Shown piece by piece: positions 1-6,876 of a stretch of DNA of 7,775 nucleotides. This stretch comes from Burkholderiales bacterium (GTDB taxonomy: Bacteria; Pseudomonadota; Gammaproteobacteria; Burkholderiales; CAIKXV01): contig JAIENF010000066.1 in NCBI GenBank assembly GCA_019751575.1, forward strand, positions 1 through 7,775. Reading direction: 5' to 3'. A program made the position numbers and the translations under genes. Positions within the stretch are counted from its first letter, which is position 1. The number at the start of each line of letters is the position of its first letter. The notes below the pieces were generated by a model, which did not search any database, was not told the origin of the DNA, and worked only from the letters and a program-made list of their open reading frames with translations.

Positions 1-723
1 AGCTACAGCACGAGCCAGTACGATCCGCTGCGCGCGGTCATCTACGATTTCGCCGATGGCCGGGCCGGGCACCACGCCAGAGCTTTCCTGGGCAACTGGA
101 AAGGCAAGCTCGTCTGCGACGACTATGCGGGATACAAGGCGCTGTTCGAGAAGAACGGCGTCACCGAAGTCGGCTGCCTGGCGCATGCACGGCGCAAGTT
201 CCATGAGCTGTGGGCCAACCACGGCAGCCAGATCGCCTTCGAAGCGCTGGAGCTGTTCGCGAAGCTCTACGAGGTAGAGCGAGAGATCGGCGAGTGCAGC
301 GCCGATCAACGTCGACGGATTCGGCAGCTGAAGGCGAAGCCGGTCGCCGATGCGCTCCACGAATGGTTGGTACTGCATCGACAGAAAGTTCCGGACGGCA
401 CGGCCATCGCCAAGGCCATCGACTACAGCCTGAAGCGCTGGACGGCGCTCACTCGTTACCTCGACGACGGGGAGCTACCGCCGGACAACAACTGGGTAGA
501 GAACCGGATCCGTCCGATCGCCCTCGGGCGCTCGAACTGGCTGTTCGCCGGATCGTTGCGCGCGGGGAAGCGGGCGGCGGCGATCATGAGTCTCATCCAG
601 TCGGCCAAGCTCAACGGGCATGATCCGTACGCCTACTTGAAGGACGTCCTCGAGCGGCTGCCAACACAGCCGGCGCGTGACATCCAGGATCTATTACCCC
701 ATCGCTGGGGCCAGATCGGCTGA
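1..723 (+). CDS. tnpC: IS66 family transposase (TnpC), C-terminal 240 residues
   Basis: This DDE transposase catalyses movement of the IS66 element. It is open from base 1 in frame 1 to a TGA at 721-723, so the start is outside the window. IS66 transposases are usually about 500 residues, so roughly the last half is present. Visible signatures, numbered within the fragment, are: VCDDYAGYKALF near 38-49, holding the second catalytic aspartate; the family GCLAHARRKF motif near 58-67, a CxxH element; NNWVENRIRPIALGR near 163-177, holding the catalytic glutamate E167; then WLFAGS. The end matches the IS66 C-terminal domain (SLIQSAKLNGHDPYAYL, then VLERLP and HRW). No frameshift or internal stop is seen in the visible part, so the element could be active. 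Its 3' end is antisense to the chimeric tail of the WYL gene. Confidence 0.95.
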   Translation, partial: SYSTSQYDPLRAVIYDFADGRAGHHARAFLGNWKGKLVCDDYAGYKALFEKNGVTEVGCLAHARRKFHELWANHGSQIAFEALELFAKLYEVEREIGECSADQRRRIRQLKAKPVADALHEWLVLHRQKVPDGTAIAKAIDYSLKRWTALTRYLDDGELPPDNNWVENRIRPIALGRSNWLFAGSLRAGKRAAAIMSLIQSAKLNGHDPYAYLKDVLERLPTQPARDIQDLLPHRWGQIG

Positions 724-759
724 TCACCCCGTCGCAAGATGGGTTGCCTGGACGGTTAC
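1..759 (+). mobile_element. IS66-family insertion sequence, right-hand part
   Basis: This is the right portion of an IS66-family element; the left end lies outside the window. The transposase stop codon is at 721-723. The open reading frame of the disrupted WYL gene, coming from the other side, loses its family resemblance at about position 760. The proposed outer terminus is the sequence GACGGTTAC ending at 759, which read inward begins GTAACCGTCC. IS66 elements typically begin with GTAA-like inverted repeats and make 8-bp target duplications. On that model the right copy of the duplication would be 760-767 (TCCGGTGG). The left copy and left inverted repeat are not visible, so the exact boundary is inferred. 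The shorter accessory genes of the element (tnpA, tnpB) would also lie off the left edge. Confidence 0.82.
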
Positions 760-1426
760 TCCGGTGGAGCGCAAGGATCCGGTTGTCCTTGTACTTTCTG
801 AACCGGCAGACGAGGTAGAGGCGCGGCCCCATCTGGGCGAGGCCAAGGGGTTTCACCTGCGTAGTGGTCTCCTCGCCGTCCGCGTTCCGGTAGACGAGAT
901 CAAGCAGCAGGTTGCCGAACAGGGCGCGGCTCGTTTCTTCGAAGACCTCGGGATCGATCTTCGGCGGAATCAGAGGCTGGGTGGTGCTGACCACCCGTAC
1001 CTTGTCCAGCCATTCTCGCTCTAGGGTGGCCTTGGTGCCGGGGCCGAGAACAGCCCGGGCGCGGGAAAAGAAGCCATCCATCGACCCCAGCAGGCCAGCG
1101 GGCAGCAGGTGGACGAGCTGCTGTTGCGCGAGGCGGAGGAGGAGCGCTTCCTGGGCACTGAGCGTGGGCAGGCTGATGCCGACCGAGCCCGGCTTCCAGC
1201 GGTAGCCGTAGGGCTTGTTGGTGGTGTCGCGTTCGATGTCGGGGAACTCTTCGCTCAGCTGATTCAAGAGCACCTGGATTGATTTGATGTTGCGCTCGAT
1301 GCCCATCTCCGCGAGCTGCCGGTGCAGGGTCGACGCGTCGATCCTGCCGCTGCGGGGGATCCTGCGCAGGAGCTCGACCGCGATCCGGACCGTCTCGAGT
1401 GTCTTCGGGCGCTTGGCCATGCTCAC
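611..1426 (-). pseudogene. HTH/WYL-domain transcriptional regulator, truncated by IS66 insertion
   Basis: WYL proteins are DNA-binding regulators that sense ligands, often nucleotides or nucleic acid. The N-terminal part (about residues 8-75) has a helix-turn-helix pattern, including STLHRQLAEMGIERNIKSIQ, and ends in a wing-like KPYGYRWK. A linker follows. A WYL domain starts near residue 165 with LLLDLVYRNADGEE and continues through QVKPLGLAQMGPRLYLVCRF; the namesake motif is the variant RLYL. Native sequence stops at about residue 222 (LALHR, base 761), where the IS66 end begins. The remaining 49 residues to the stop at 611-613 are read antisense through the IS and are not family sequence. 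Full-length relatives are about 320 residues, so the end of the WYL domain and the C-terminal WCX-type region are lost. The GTG at 1424-1426 overlaps the upstream stop by 4 bases, suggesting translational coupling. An ATG at 1418-1420 is an equally plausible start. The remaining HTH might still bind DNA, but the truncated protein is probably defective. Confidence 0.85.
760..767. repeat. predicted right copy of the IS66 target-site duplication
   Basis: TCCGGTGG lies just outside the proposed IS66 terminus and still reads as WYL gene sequence (the LHR codons). The 8-bp length is family knowledge. The matching left copy is outside the window, so this is a prediction only. Confidence 0.3.
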
Positions 1427-2964
1427 CGCACTCCGGGCTGCCGGCCACTGAAGTGCTTCCAGAGGCGGACGAGGGCGAACGTGTCGCGCTCGCAGTAGGC
1501 GAGCAGTTGGCGTTCGATCTCGGCCTTGCGGGCGCGGGCGGTGTCGGGCGCGAGGGCTTCGCGATAGGCATCCATCGCCAGCGCCCCGTCCTGTACGCCG
1601 TCCAGGGTGTCATGGCGCAGATCCGGCGCCAGGGGCGGCAGCACGACCTTGAGGCTCCAGCTGCCTTCCTGGGACGGGTGGTAGTAGTGGGCTTCTGCGA
1701 TTGGACGCAGGTCGACGATACGGGCCTCGATCGCGAGGAGCGCGCGGCGCAGCGCCGGGAAACGCGTAGCGAGTTCCCGGATGCGGGTCTTCTCGAACGC
1801 GGCGTTGTAGACGAACACCGGACCGCGTTCGCCGCACGCGGCAACCAGGGCCTCGGCGAGCGGGCGTGACGGGTCGCCGCCGCTCAGGTCGAGGAAGGGT
1901 GTATGCGCGAGACGTCCATTGCGGCCGAAGCGGTGGACGCTGAACTGGAACGGGATGATCTGGTAGGGCCGGGTGCCCTTCCAGATCGGCACCGGGAACT
2001 GGATCGTCTCGAAATCGAGGAACCACGCCGGAAGCGGATGGGCGGCGAGCGCGGCGGCGGCGCCGACCTTGTCGAAGTAGGCCTTGCCCGAGAGGGTGTG
2101 GCGCTTGACGCGCAGCTGCCGCTCGTTGAGCAGCGAATCGTCGACCTGGCGCAGGTCGGTGACGGTGCCGTCGGCGAGATGGGCCTTGAGCGTTTTGGTC
2201 TGGACCCTTGGCAGCCAGGTGACCGGGAACTCGGCCTGCGGTTCCTGGGCGCTGCAGTGTTCGAGGAAGGCGCAGGGATAGGGATCGTTGCAGTGGCCAC
2301 CGGTGGTGATCTTCGGGGGCGTGCGCTGGCGCACGATCCGATGGGCTGCCGAGAGCCAGCCGTCGACTTCATCTCCGCGCTCGAAGGCTGCGCGCGACAA
2401 ATCGTGCTCGACCAGCAGACCGCGGTAGTCACCGTTGCCAGGGTAGCGCCAGCCGGTGTCGAGGTGGGCGATGCTGATCTGCGCGAGCGGCAGTCCGGCT
2501 GCGCGTGCGATGTTCGCCTGGATCGCGGCATCGTCGTGGTGGTAGTCCTTGATGCTCGCGCTCGATTTCACCTCGATCATCCGCCAGGCGGGTTTGCCAC
2601 CACGGGTGACAGGCAGCAGGATGTCGGCGAAGGCGCGCGCACGGTCGGTGGCGAAGCCTGCCTCGAAGATCGGCTTGCGGTCGCGCAGCAGTTCGAGCGT
2701 CCGCTTGATCGCACCGTTGACGCCCTCTGCTTCGACGTCCAACAGCCGGCCCTTGCCGGCAGGGTCGTACAGGCTGCGGGCGATCGTGCCCACTTCGTGG
2801 CCGACGGTGAAGGCGGCCTCGGTCGCCGCCGTCACCTTCGCCAGTTCGGGCTGCCGTGCCTCGAACCATAGCCGTTTGGCGCACTGACGCCAGGACAGCA
2901 GGCGCGACTTGGACAGGAGCCTGGGCGGAGGAAGCAGCGGTGCGGCCGGAACGGGAGTAGGCAT
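1423..2964 (-). CDS. DUF2779 protein: Cas4-like PD-(D/E)XK nuclease fused to a DEDDy exonuclease domain
   Basis: This 513-residue protein combines two nuclease-like modules. The first, about residues 15-240, is Cas4/RecB-like. It has an N-terminal cysteine C28 in SWRQCAKRLWF, the catalytic aspartate D114 (FADIL), E131 and K133 in MIEVKSS, then three cysteines C225, C231 and C237 (CNDPYPCAFLEHC). One early and three late cysteines is the arrangement that holds a 4Fe-4S cluster in Cas4 and AddB. The second, about 312-505, resembles the RNase H-like exonuclease domain of YprB/TM0106-type proteins. It shows D317 and E319 in WFLDFETI, VYNAAFEKTR near 385-394, D418 in IVDLRP, and Y490/D494 in AYCERD, the Yx3D motif. 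All expected key residues are present, so nuclease activity is likely, though the substrate is unknown. The ATG at 2964 is preceded by GGAG at 8-base spacing. The first 14 residues are a proline/alanine-rich extension. The gene lies 57 bases after the AAA+ gene and overlaps the WYL gene by 4 bases, so the three are probably one transcript. DUF2779 is a family without an established function. Confidence 0.9.
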   Translation of the reverse strand: MPTPVPAAPLLPPPRLLSKSRLLSWRQCAKRLWFEARQPELAKVTAATEAAFTVGHEVGTIARSLYDPAGKGRLLDVEAEGVNGAIKRTLELLRDRKPIFEAGFATDRARAFADILLPVTRGGKPAWRMIEVKSSASIKDYHHDDAAIQANIARAAGLPLAQISIAHLDTGWRYPGNGDYRGLLVEHDLSRAAFERGDEVDGWLSAAHRIVRQRTPPKITTGGHCNDPYPCAFLEHCSAQEPQAEFPVTWLPRVQTKTLKAHLADGTVTDLRQVDDSLLNERQLRVKRHTLSGKAYFDKVGAAAALAAHPLPAWFLDFETIQFPVPIWKGTRPYQIIPFQFSVHRFGRNGRLAHTPFLDLSGGDPSRPLAEALVAACGERGPVFVYNAAFEKTRIRELATRFPALRRALLAIEARIVDLRPIAEAHYYHPSQEGSWSLKVVLPPLAPDLRHDTLDGVQDGALAMDAYREALAPDTARARKAEIERQLLAYCERDTFALVRLWKHFSGRQPGVR

Positions 2965-2972
2965 GGGAATGG

Positions 2973-2976
2973 CTCC
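2973..2976 (-). promoter_or_regulatory. ribosome-binding site of the DUF2779 gene
   Basis: On the minus strand GGAG precedes the ATG at 2962-2964 by 8 bases. It supports this start, although the first residues are low-complexity. No stronger start with a Shine-Dalgarno match is seen just downstream. Confidence 0.6.
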
Positions 2977-3022
2977 ATGAAAGTGCTACCAGATGGGAGT
3001 ATGGGCGCTACGCGTTACCAGT

Positions 3023-5125
3023 TCACAGAAAACCGATCGGCGGCGATGGGGTCGCCTTGAGTGCGCACTCGGCGGCCAATGCATCCACCAGCGCGGTGAT
3101 GGACGCAAACGGATGGAATCGGGCCCGGCGCAGCACCGCGGCGAAATCGCCCGGGGTGAGGGTGCGCAGTCGGCCGAGCCGCACAGGGTCGTCGGCGTCC
3201 GGCGCCGGCAGTCCTAGGCTGTCGCCGGCCCGCACCAGCAGCTCGATCGCCTGGGCGGGTTTGAGGTAGTCGAAGCGAAGCTTGAGGTCGAAGCGGCGCA
3301 GCGCGGCCGGGTCGAGCGCGTCGACGAGGTTGGTGGAGGCGATGAAGATGCCTTCGAAGGCCTCCATCCGGGTCAGCATCTCGTTGACGGCCGTCACCTC
3401 CCAGCTGCGGCGCGCGCCGCGGCGGTCCTGAAGGAAGCTGTCCACTTCGTCGATCAGCAGCACCGCGCCCTCGCGTTCTGCCTCGCGGAAGGCCTCGGCG
3501 ATCAGCCGTTCGGTTTCGCCGACATACATGTTGATCAGGTCGGACGCACGGCGCAGCAGCAACGGGCGCTGGAGTTCATGCGCGATCCACTTTGCGGCAG
3601 CCGTCTTGCCGGTGCCGGGCGGGCCGTACAGGCACAGCCGTCCGGCCTTCGCGTGGCGCAGCCCCGCAGCGAGTGCAGCGATGTCGCTGTCGGCATTGGC
3701 GAAGGCCGGATCGTACAGATCTGGCAATGGGGCGCCGTGGTCTACCGTGAGCTTGCGGTGGCCCTGTGCGAGCAGCGTGTTGGAGATCAGGTGCTCGACA
3801 GCATCGCCGGCAGCCGTCTCGCCCAGCGTGCTGCGGATCGCGTTCACGACGGTTGCAGCGCGGGTGACGATGGCCGGCGCAAGGCGGGGCGTGTCGGCAA
3901 GCTGCAGGACCCGAGCGGCCGGCAGCAGGTCTCCACACGCCGCCTCGACGATCCGTGCGCGCTGGGCGCGCGGCGGCAACGGCAGTTCGAACACGAGGTC
4001 GAAGCGGCGGATGAAGGCCGGGTCGAGGGCGCGGATGGCGTTGCTGAGCCACAGGGTCGGCGCCGCGTTGTCCTCGAGCGTGCGGTTCATCCAGGCCTTG
4101 TGCGACTGGCCGGTGCTGCGCGCGCCGGGGCCGCGGTCGTCGAACACGTCCTCGACTTCGTCGAACAACACCAGCGCACGCCGGCGCGAAAGCAGGCACT
4201 GCGCCGCACGCAGCGCGCGCAACCGCTGCGCGCCGTGCACCGGGTCGCCGTCGCTGTCTGCGCTGGCGACCTCGAACAGCGTGCAGCCGGCGTCCTGCGC
4301 GAGCACCCGGGCGAGTTGGGTCTTGCCGGTGCCGGCGATGCCGTAGATAAGGACGTTGACACCGCGGCTGCGGTGGGCTGCGGCGTGCGCAAGCCACGGG
4401 CGAAGGATGGACAGGGTCTGCTGTACATGCGGATAGTCTGCAAGCGAAAGGTCGGGGGCCGGGCTTGGCGAGACGGCATCGCTCAGCAGCGTGACCGGAT
4501 CGCCGACGGTCGAGCGCAGGCGCTCGGCAAAGTGGACGCTGAGGAGCAGGAGCTTGTAACGAAGCGCGTTCGGGCCATCGCGCTCAAGCAGGACCAGGCC
4601 GGAATTGGCGAGCACGGCATTCGGGTGAAGCGCCTCCAGAACGTCGCGCTCAGGCAGGCCGAGCAGCGCAGCCACGATTCGCGGGACGCGCTCCGCCGAC
4701 AGCGGCCCCAGACGTCCAGTCACGTCGTCGAGCAGGCGTTCGGTGTGCAGCATCACTGTGAACTCGAGGATCTGGCGGTCCACCCGGGACAGGCCTACGA
4801 GGCTACCCAGCGCGGCCACATTGCGGCTGACTCGCGACGGCGCGCGCGCGCCAGCGCAACGGGCCTCGACCCGGGCGTGCAAGACTCTGAGCTCCGCGCG
4901 GACGGCCTTTGCGTCGAAGTCGCGATCGACAGGGTTGACCCAATGGGCGAGACCGATCGCGGCCGCAGTCTCGTCGTCGAGGAAGCTGTCGGTGCGGATG
5001 AATTCGCGATACACGCCGAGGCGCAGCGTGCGGAAGATCCACAATTTGACTACGGGTGGAAGAGCGACGCGGCGGACAGGCGGCGGTGGCGCGGGAAGGG
5101 TGGCGCGGGGCGAGCGAGGGGGCAT
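3023..5125 (-). CDS. Tandem AAA+ ATPase (two AAA modules, COG0464-like)
   Basis: This 700-residue protein has two classical AAA+ modules after a roughly 240-residue N-terminal region. Module 1 has Walker A GIAGTGKT (262-269), Walker B ALVLFDEVED (317-326), a sensor-1 asparagine in LSNAIR (N362), and an arginine-finger region DPAFIRRFD. Module 2 has Walker A GPPGTGKT (501-508), Walker B VLLIDEVD (555-562), sensor-1 ASTN (N599), and DPAALRRFDL. Both modules look catalytically intact, so the protein probably forms a hexamer-type ATPase that remodels protein or nucleoprotein. The N-terminal part starts proline-rich and then is mostly helical, with no domain I recognise; it may bind substrate or partners. 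No membrane segment or protease motif is seen, which argues against FtsH. The ATG at 5125 has an AGGAG site 7 bases upstream. It is the first gene of the operon with the DUF2779 nuclease and WYL regulator. I infer that it powers or controls the nuclease, by context only. Confidence 0.9.
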   Translation of the reverse strand: MPPRSPRATLPAPPPPVRRVALPPVVKLWIFRTLRLGVYREFIRTDSFLDDETAAAIGLAHWVNPVDRDFDAKAVRAELRVLHARVEARCAGARAPSRVSRNVAALGSLVGLSRVDRQILEFTVMLHTERLLDDVTGRLGPLSAERVPRIVAALLGLPERDVLEALHPNAVLANSGLVLLERDGPNALRYKLLLLSVHFAERLRSTVGDPVTLLSDAVSPSPAPDLSLADYPHVQQTLSILRPWLAHAAAHRSRGVNVLIYGIAGTGKTQLARVLAQDAGCTLFEVASADSDGDPVHGAQRLRALRAAQCLLSRRRALVLFDEVEDVFDDRGPGARSTGQSHKAWMNRTLEDNAAPTLWLSNAIRALDPAFIRRFDLVFELPLPPRAQRARIVEAACGDLLPAARVLQLADTPRLAPAIVTRAATVVNAIRSTLGETAAGDAVEHLISNTLLAQGHRKLTVDHGAPLPDLYDPAFANADSDIAALAAGLRHAKAGRLCLYGPPGTGKTAAAKWIAHELQRPLLLRRASDLINMYVGETERLIAEAFREAEREGAVLLIDEVDSFLQDRRGARRSWEVTAVNEMLTRMEAFEGIFIASTNLVDALDPAALRRFDLKLRFDYLKPAQAIELLVRAGDSLGLPAPDADDPVRLGRLRTLTPGDFAAVLRRARFHPFASITALVDALAAECALKATPSPPIGFL

Positions 5126-5129
5126 CTGG

Positions 5130-5149
5130 GGTCTCCTGGGCGGGAGACC
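5130..5149 (-). promoter_or_regulatory. stem-loop overlapping the ribosome-binding site of the AAA+ ATPase gene
   Basis: On the minus strand the leader reads GGTCTCC, CGCCCA, GGAGACC: a perfect 7-bp inverted repeat with a 6-base loop. The 3' arm contains most of the AGGAG Shine-Dalgarno sequence (5133-5137), 7 bases before the ATG. If it folds in the mRNA it would hide the ribosome-binding site. As DNA, the same dyad could be an operator. The repeat is seen directly; the regulatory role is inference. Confidence 0.5.
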
Positions 5150-5278
5150 GTAGTGTCCGGATGGGTGCGAAGAGATGCGTCGCAGGGAGCGGAAATCGGC
5201 GGAGCGGCTCGTTCACGGGCTTGATCGAGCGCGGCACCCCGGCGATGCGCGGCGACGGTAGTGGACGTGCGGATCCGT

Positions 5279-5308
5279 TTGGTGAACGGCTGCCCGTCGG
5301 GCAAGAAT
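5279..5308 (+). promoter_or_regulatory. weak candidate promoter with central palindrome upstream of the zinc-ribbon gene
   Basis: TTGGTG (5279-5284) and AAGAAT (5303-5308), 18 bases apart, form a weak sigma70-like pair about 36 bases before the start at 5344. Between them lies the palindrome TGCCCGTCGGGCA (5291-5303), perfect around one central base, where a repressor could sit. In GC-rich DNA such a palindrome can arise by chance, and both promoter boxes are imperfect. Confidence 0.25.
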
Positions 5309-5343
5309 ACGAGCGGCAGTTAAACAAGGGGGACGAACTGACC

Positions 5344-6069
5344 ATGATGGCGGGACCCGATGTCTATGTTCGCTGTCCGCGGTGTGCACACGTGGGGATG
5401 TATTTCACCTTCCTTTCGGGCAACACGTTCGGCGCGAAGTACTACACCGATGGTCGGCGTGTCGCGCCAAGCCTGCCGGAGGTTCCTGAGGTGGTCGCCT
5501 GCCTCGGATGCGAAGCGGCATTCTGGCGAGATCAGGCGGAGGAAGTGGCGGGCCCCTGGTCCAGAATGCGGTTTCCCGGCATCAATGACGGCGAGGAACG
5601 CGATCCGGCCATCGCGTCGGCCAAGCCGCTCAAGGAGCCCGACGAGGCAGGCTATTTCAAGTGATTCGACACACTGCTGGTGGAAAATCCTGAGCGCGAG
5701 CGGGAACTGCGTCGGCTGGTGTGGTGGCGGGGGAACGACCGGCACCGCATGCCTCGCGCAGGCTTGATGCCAGACTTCGCGGAAATCGACCGGATGTACA
5801 ACCTGCGTGCCGCACCGCAACCGGTGGACGATGAGCCTGCTGACCTGGTGATGGCGCGCGAGGCGAACATGCGACGGTTGCTCGCGCTGCTCCCGACGGA
5901 CGACAGCGCGAGCAACCCGATGCAGGCGGAACTGCTGCGGCAGCTTGGCGAGTTCGATCTTGCGCTGGCCGTTCTGTCGCGGCCGCTGCCCAACGAGTTG
6001 GAAACTGCCAGGAAGAAGCTGCAGGCGCTGTGCGAGGCACAGGACCGGACGCTTGGAGTGTTGAATTGA
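5344..6069 (+). pseudogene. Zinc-ribbon (CxxC...CxxC) protein of unknown function, split by an in-frame TGA
   Basis: Read through one TGA at 5662-5664, this is a single 242-codon frame. The first half (106 residues) has C11/C14 (VRCPRCAHVG) and C53/C56 (ACLGCEAAFW), the two knuckles of a zinc ribbon, separated by an aromatic stretch (GAKYYTDGRR). The second half (134 residues, 5665-6069) continues in the same frame with a conserved-looking LVWWRGNDRHR, then NMRRLLALLP and AELLRQLGEFDLALAVL, a helical tail like those in related hypothetical proteins. From memory the family is about 220-240 residues, so both halves belong together and the TGA most likely is a nonsense mutation (or a base error). 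Reinitiation at the GTG at 5680 lacks any Shine-Dalgarno sequence. The start ATG at 5344 follows AAGGGGGA by 10 bases; a second ATG sits at 5347. It is divergent from the AAA+ operon. The function is not recognised. Confidence 0.65.
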
Positions 6070-6624
6070 GGAACGACAGCGGGGTGCATCAGCGCAGCGA
6101 CGGGATGTCGCTTCGAGACATGAGACGACCATCCTGCAACCGGCGAGGCGACCTGCTCAATCAGACCTTTGTGTCATGCCAGTTCACGACTTCCAGCCGT
6201 TGAGCCCTCGAGAGCTCGGTGACATTGGATGGCAATACCTCGGATCGTATGGCTAAAATTACGACAAGCGCGATTGCAATCCAAAGAAGCTAAGTCTTGC
6301 CTTCCCGTACCTATCGAAGCAATTTTGCGAGCAAAGTGTTACGAAGAGCACCGAAATGACTTGAAGGGAGGGGGAAAATCTTCCTATAGTTCTTTGGCCG
6401 CGATTTACGCACAGTAGCGGCTGCAAATTCCGTTCTACTGCAAGCGTTCGTAAGCGCTGTTTATACGAATTGGCGCTCAGTGGCAATTGGATTTATGCAC
6501 CCGCAGTGTGACAAGCTTTTGGCGTCAACCCACAAGGGTTACGGTAAGCGAACCGCAGTATCGAGTGTTCGCACATGAGCACATTGCTTCCCACCGCATC
6601 AGCAAGCTCTTTAGGTCCGCGCCG
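6070..6624. other. 555-base stretch without a supported gene; AT-rich from about 6,230
   Basis: GC content drops to about 47% from roughly 6,240, against about 63-66% in the operon to the left. Short open frames exist: a 26-codon one at 6176-6256 and a 62-codon one at 6229-6417. Neither has a convincing ribosome-binding site, domain or codon bias. No strong terminator was seen after the stop at 6069. Confidence 0.6.
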
Positions 6625-6876
6625 ATGGAATGCCCTCACTGTTTCAACAAGATAGACAGTCGCGCGACGAAATGCGAGTTTTGCACCGGCGAGATTGAGT
6701 ACGTTGCCAACTTTTCTTCCGGAAGAGACATGGTGTTCGGGTTCCTAATCATGTTTCTAGCCGTGTTTATGGGAATGCTATTCTTTACAAGTTTGGGTGC
6801 GGGGATTGCCTTGGTCGTGGCGACGGTTGTATCGCTGATAGCTGCGTTCGGATCGACAGCCAACAAGCGCTCGTGA
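6625..6876 (+). CDS. Small zinc-ribbon membrane protein, 83 residues
   Basis: The protein opens with a zinc-ribbon knuckle pair, C3/C6 (MECPHCFNKI) and C17/C20 (CEFCTGEIEY). It then has two hydrophobic segments at about 37-57 (VFGFLIMFLAVFMGMLFF) and 59-76 (GIALVVATVVSLIAAFG), and ends NKRS. It is therefore probably an inner-membrane protein with a cytoplasmic metal-binding N-terminus, like many short zinc-ribbon proteins of unknown role. The frame is open further upstream to 6487, but that stretch has no sense and the CxxC module normally sits at the very N-terminus. The ATG at 6625 has AGGT (6613-6616) 8 bases ahead. Its AT-rich composition differs from the leftward genes, suggesting separate acquisition. 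No operon partner is evident. No specific function is claimed. Confidence 0.72.
   Translation: MECPHCFNKIDSRATKCEFCTGEIEYVANFSSGRDMVFGFLIMFLAVFMGMLFFTSLGAGIALVVATVVSLIAAFGSTANKRS

Noticed and set aside
1423..2964. CRISPR-associated Cas4 gene
   Set aside because: The Cas4-like domain is fused to an exonuclease domain in a DUF2779 arrangement, and there are no cas1/cas2 genes or repeat arrays in the window.
3578..5224. Plus-strand open frame of 548 codons opposite the AAA+ ATPase gene
   Set aside because: It mirrors the codon bias of the ATPase, is low in domain content, and would lie antisense to two intact AAA+ modules.
5662..5690. Selenocysteine recoding of the TGA
   Set aside because: The bases just downstream form at most a 3-bp stem, nothing like a bacterial SECIS hairpin, and the family is not a known selenoprotein.
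5320..6132. Long minus-strand open frame (270 codons) antisense to the zinc-ribbon gene
   Set aside because: It is a by-product of high GC content. The plus-strand reading has the CxxC pairs, a Shine-Dalgarno site and family-like motifs; the antisense product has none.
6176..6256. 26-codon open frame beginning MPVHDFQPLSPRELG
   Set aside because: It is too short and lacks a ribosome-binding site. It could be a gene fragment, but nothing supports it.
6229..6417. 62-codon plus-strand open frame
   Set aside because: It has no ribosome-binding site, no recognisable motif and no codon bias; it sits in an AT-rich stretch where it can occur by chance.
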